From contig CAUJGJ010000441.1 of NCBI GenBank assembly GCA_963170055.1, forward strand, positions 216,001 through 280,000: DNA of 64,000 nt, written 5' to 3'. Under the pieces are notes generated by a model. The model searched no databases, was not told the origin of the DNA, and saw only the letters and a program-made list of their open reading frames with translations. This DNA comes from Halisarca cf. caerulea (Eukaryota > Porifera > Demospongiae > Chondrillida > Halisarcidae). A program made the position numbers and the translations under genes. Positions 61,247-64,000 of this stretch are shown one piece after another. Each line of letters begins with the position of its first letter. Within the stretch, counting starts at the first letter, position 1.

Positions 61247-61865
61247 CGAGCGTTACACACCGGAAGTCCAAATCAAAACAATATAGGGGCTGCCACAGGC
61301 AGCCCCTAAAAACACATTCTACAACCATGCTACAACAGTTAAAATCCTTCAAACAGTTTAAGTTTTCTAGAGTCAACTCTGGCAAACAGTGGCAGTGGTG
61401 GATCGATTCCGTGCACTGGAAAAAAGCAATGCTAACAGTGATCGTCATTGTCCATTCCATGCGGATTATCACTTAATGTATTGGTATTTGACTGTATTGG
61501 AGCCTTAAAGATTCTCAGTATAATCTTTGCGAATAAGGCCATTGAATTTCGTGAAAATAGCAAAAATAAATCCTCGTGAAAAGTTCCTGCTACATGATAC
61601 CCTCTTCCTTGGGTGTTATGAAGCCTTGGGACTGGATATCTTATATGCCATCCAACCCTCATGTCTATGTCTTAACCCCTTATAAATATGATTTATGCAT
61701 GCATACACTCTTATGATCAATCCAAAAGTTGTAGCCTTATATTACTAGAGCACATGCAATTTTTGACAGAATATTTTGAAACAGCAATGAATATTTTTGA
61801 AAGCCACCTGAACCAGTCCATTCCAACTACTTCTTAGGATTAGGATTCCGGAAGTGTAACGCACT
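61247..61865. mobile_element. Candidate non-autonomous element with GCGTTACAC ends
   Basis: GCGTTACACACCGGAAGTCC (61250 on) and the complement of GGATTCCGGAAGTGTAACGC (to 61862) are inverted. (TA)n sequence flanks both sides. A related end occurs at about 51466-51490. Contains a small palindrome GGGGCTGCC-ACA-GGCAGCCCC (about 61286-61308). Confidence 0.45.
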
Positions 61866-61898
61866 ATTCATTTTCTTTTCAATATGCTATTCATATAT

Positions 61899-61950
<52 letters not shown>

Positions 61951-62428
61951 TGTTGTCACAAAACTCGCGATATATCGTGTATTGCGATATTTCTACAGAT
62001 GATACAATACATTGAGCATACTTCATGTCGTGATACAGGTACCTATCTCTGGCTGTCCTGAGGAGGCTGCAATGCTGGTTGGCGCTTTGACCTTTAGCAC
62101 AGCATTGTGATTTCATAGTCCCTACAGGGGACTATATGGAACTTAACGCAGTTGAATGGAGTTAATGTCCACGTCTGTAACGGCCAGGCTTACTTGGCCG
62201 GAAATTGTCATTAATTGGCTAGTGTTACAGCGCATGCGCAGTTATTACCAAAAAGCGCGGCGGCAACTGTCAAGTGCAGAGATTCAAAGCTCGATCCTTA
62301 TGGCTTGTGTTTGTGTGTGCCTTTCCGCTTCCCATATATATACTTAGCGAAGCTACTTTTTTAGACTTGCATCTGGTATCCACTTCTCAGAGTATATAAC
62401 TGTTGATGGCCCAATCGCTGCCAATATC

Positions 62429-62432
<4 letters not shown>
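61866..62432. other. No recognised gene; (TA)n tract
   Basis: (TA)n at about 61902-61947, then sequence with paired TATCG words (GCGATATATCGTG near 61970; related GATATCGTGATGTATCGTG near 63121), suggesting an inverted-repeat element spanning to about 63200. Not resolved. Confidence 0.35.
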
Positions 62433-62460
<28 letters not shown>

Positions 62461-62720
62461 GTTTGTTTGTTTGTTTCTTCTTGTTACGTAAATGTGTGTG
62501 TTATTGTGGTGTCTCTCCGCCTTTCAGGCGTGACAAGGGGTGGGGTGGGTCGTAGTCCCCCAGGTGCAAAATAAGTGGTAATGCTTTAACTACTCCGGTA
62601 GTATAAATTATACGCATGCATGCAGTGCAGGCACATTTCGGCAGGCAGAGGCACGTGGCACCTGGGGGGTGGGCCCACACCCCCCTTATTCCAAGAGGGG
62701 GTTCTTTGTACGATCACCCT
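62433..62720 (-). mobile_element. Possible poly(A)-tailed retroposon (minus orientation)
   Basis: About 30 T residues followed by (GTTT)4 would be the A-rich tail of a minus-strand retroposon. The adjoining sequence (minus) contains CTACCGGAGTAGTTAAAGCA and is C/G-rich. No target duplication or clear tRNA promoter boxes were found. Confidence 0.3.
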
Positions 62721-63217
62721 CCTAAGCCAGGTAAGGTAATGCATGGTTGGTATGTAGGGGGACTGTGTAATAAGAGGTCCTACTAGTTACTACTAGATGA
62801 GTGGAAGAGGTTAGGACATTAAGAAATCTCACACCTCACACCCATGTACAGTCAATCAATCAATCAATCAATTAATTGAATGTGTTGTTTGGGCATAGCA
62901 ACAAGGCACAGAATGTTAAGCCTAAACATAGATAGTGGTGGGGTATAGAGTGTCTATAGCCTAAACTAGTGTCACCACTGCCAGTTTGTATTTGAATGCC
63001 AGAAGAGGAGATGTCATGCATTGGAAGGTCTCTTATCGAGAAATGCATTTGCACATGAACAAGTGATCAGCTAATACTTCTTTCTGATAACTCCAACTCG
63101 ACCTATTTCGCAATATGCTGATATCGTGATGTATCGTGATACATGTCTAGATAACAAAACATTATCGTAATACACTTTTAGCAGTATCATGGCAACACTA
63201 ATATATATATATACATA

Positions 63218-63397
63218 CAGTGGAACCTGTCTATTGTGGTCACCATTGGGGCGAAATTTTTTGTCTGTTATAGACAGGTGTCTGCTTTAATGAGGTAGAA
63301 TACCATACATTACTGCTGATTCGGAGAAGAATTAGTGGCTGGTATAGACAGGTGGCTGCATTACACAGTGCATGACCACAATAGACAGGTTCCACTG
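63218..63397. mobile_element. 180-bp pogo-like short element with CAGTGGAACCTGTC ends
   Basis: CAGTGGAACCTGTCTATTGT and ACAATAGACAGGTTCCACTG are perfect inverted ends; TA flanks both. Internal TATAGACAGGTG repeats add sub-terminal symmetry. Confidence 0.85.
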
Positions 63398-63419
63398 TAT
63401 ATATATATATATATATATA

Positions 63420-63985
63420 CCGTATAGCGGGAAAATTTCGCGAGGTTAAATATTCGCGTTTTTCGTGTTTGCGGTAAATCCGCGAAAGTTTATTCGCGAA
63501 TCTACCACCTGGGCATTCATTGGCCATTGTTTGGATCTCCGATAGGATGTCGTTGTTAAATTATTTCTCTCGTAAGCGTAAGTCTCTCCCCGACCCCAAC
63601 GGGTCCTTGTCAAGCACGGTGAAGCCGCAAGCCATAGAAAGTGCCAACAAGAAGGTTTCTCCCCTATTTCAGCACTCCATAGATCCTTATACACATGGTA
63701 GCCACGCACGCAGCTTTCAATGGTAAATGTTGCAACTGAACTCGCAGCCATGACGACAAAAAACCTTTGGAACACTCCAAAAAACAGCAACAACAACCCA
63801 AAACCAAATACCGCCTTTTTCCACCTGCAAAATCGCGAAATAATATAACCGAATCGCAAAATACCGCACACTCGAATCGCGAAATGTACATTCCACACAC
63901 CTGAATAGCGAAATTAATACCGCGAAATGCTTGTTTGAGCACGCAATCGCGAAGTTTTCTTCCGCGAAATTTTCCCGCTATACGG
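63420..63985. mobile_element. 566-bp inverted-repeat element with CCGTATAGCGGGAAAATTTC ends
   Basis: CCGTATAGCGGGAAAATTTC at the left and GAAATTTTCCCGCTATACGG at the right are perfect inverts, flanked by TA. The interior is rich in TCGCGAA words. ORFs inside are probably incidental. It abuts the preceding short element, separated only by (TA)n. Confidence 0.8.
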
Positions 63986-64000
63986 TATATATATATAATA

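Overview
This is a repeat-dense, AT-rich eukaryotic nuclear window with spliced genes, short GT-AG introns, long (AT)n and (TG)n tracts and layer upon layer of transposons. The mix of families (pogo-like, Harbinger and hAT-like short elements, a Penelope-like element with a hammerhead-type motif, a Gypsy-type relic, and a reverse transcriptase with a restriction-like endonuclease tail), together with a BEN-domain gene and a CXCXC-repeat secreted protein, suggests an early-branching marine metazoan. A demosponge is plausible but not proven by the sequence.

Left part (1-17.5 kb): a nested stack. A minus-strand retroelement (1-1946, with its 5' end at 13861-13884) is split by an 11.9-kb DNA transposon, 'element B' (1947-13860; about 450-bp inverted ends; 7-bp flanking repeat). 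B carries a three-exon minus-strand transposase-like gene. B is itself split just upstream of that gene by 'element A' (6652-13071; TA target; about 340-bp inverted ends), which carries a pogo-type transposase whose reading frame continues through five splice-compatible exons into a Ulp1/SUMO-protease-like domain and a PHD finger. A 268-bp short element (8946-9213) in turn interrupts that gene. A decayed, 5'-truncated Gypsy-type retrotransposon follows (about 13986-17520).

Middle (17.5-33.5 kb): a Harbinger transposase relic split into two inverted halves, a hAT-like short element, an intronless PD-(D/E)XK-like ORF, a 5'-truncated Penelope-like element with inverted termini and a hammerhead-type motif, a 31-bp minisatellite and two short inverted-repeat elements.

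Right-centre (33.7-47.7 kb): the most informative region. 'Element C' (35975-41479) belongs to the same family as B but looks intact: 419-bp inverted ends, a perfect 8-bp target duplication, and a 3-exon open gene of about 1136 aa with a putative DDE core, a CxxH motif, a 2A-like NPGP motif near the N terminus and a Tudor-like C terminus. It sits directly after the start codon of a small five-exon host gene on the minus strand. Beside it is a poly(A)-tailed, 5'-truncated copy of the same retroelement family as at the left edge, with a 12-bp target duplication. A plus-strand host gene with a C-terminal BEN domain follows (43894-47648, 5' exon(s) not found).

Right part (47.7-64 kb): a foldback repeat, (TG)n tracts, the 3' exon of a CXCXC-repeat protein with an expanded Ser-Pro linker (52147-53451), further short inverted-repeat elements and long stretches without a recognisable gene.
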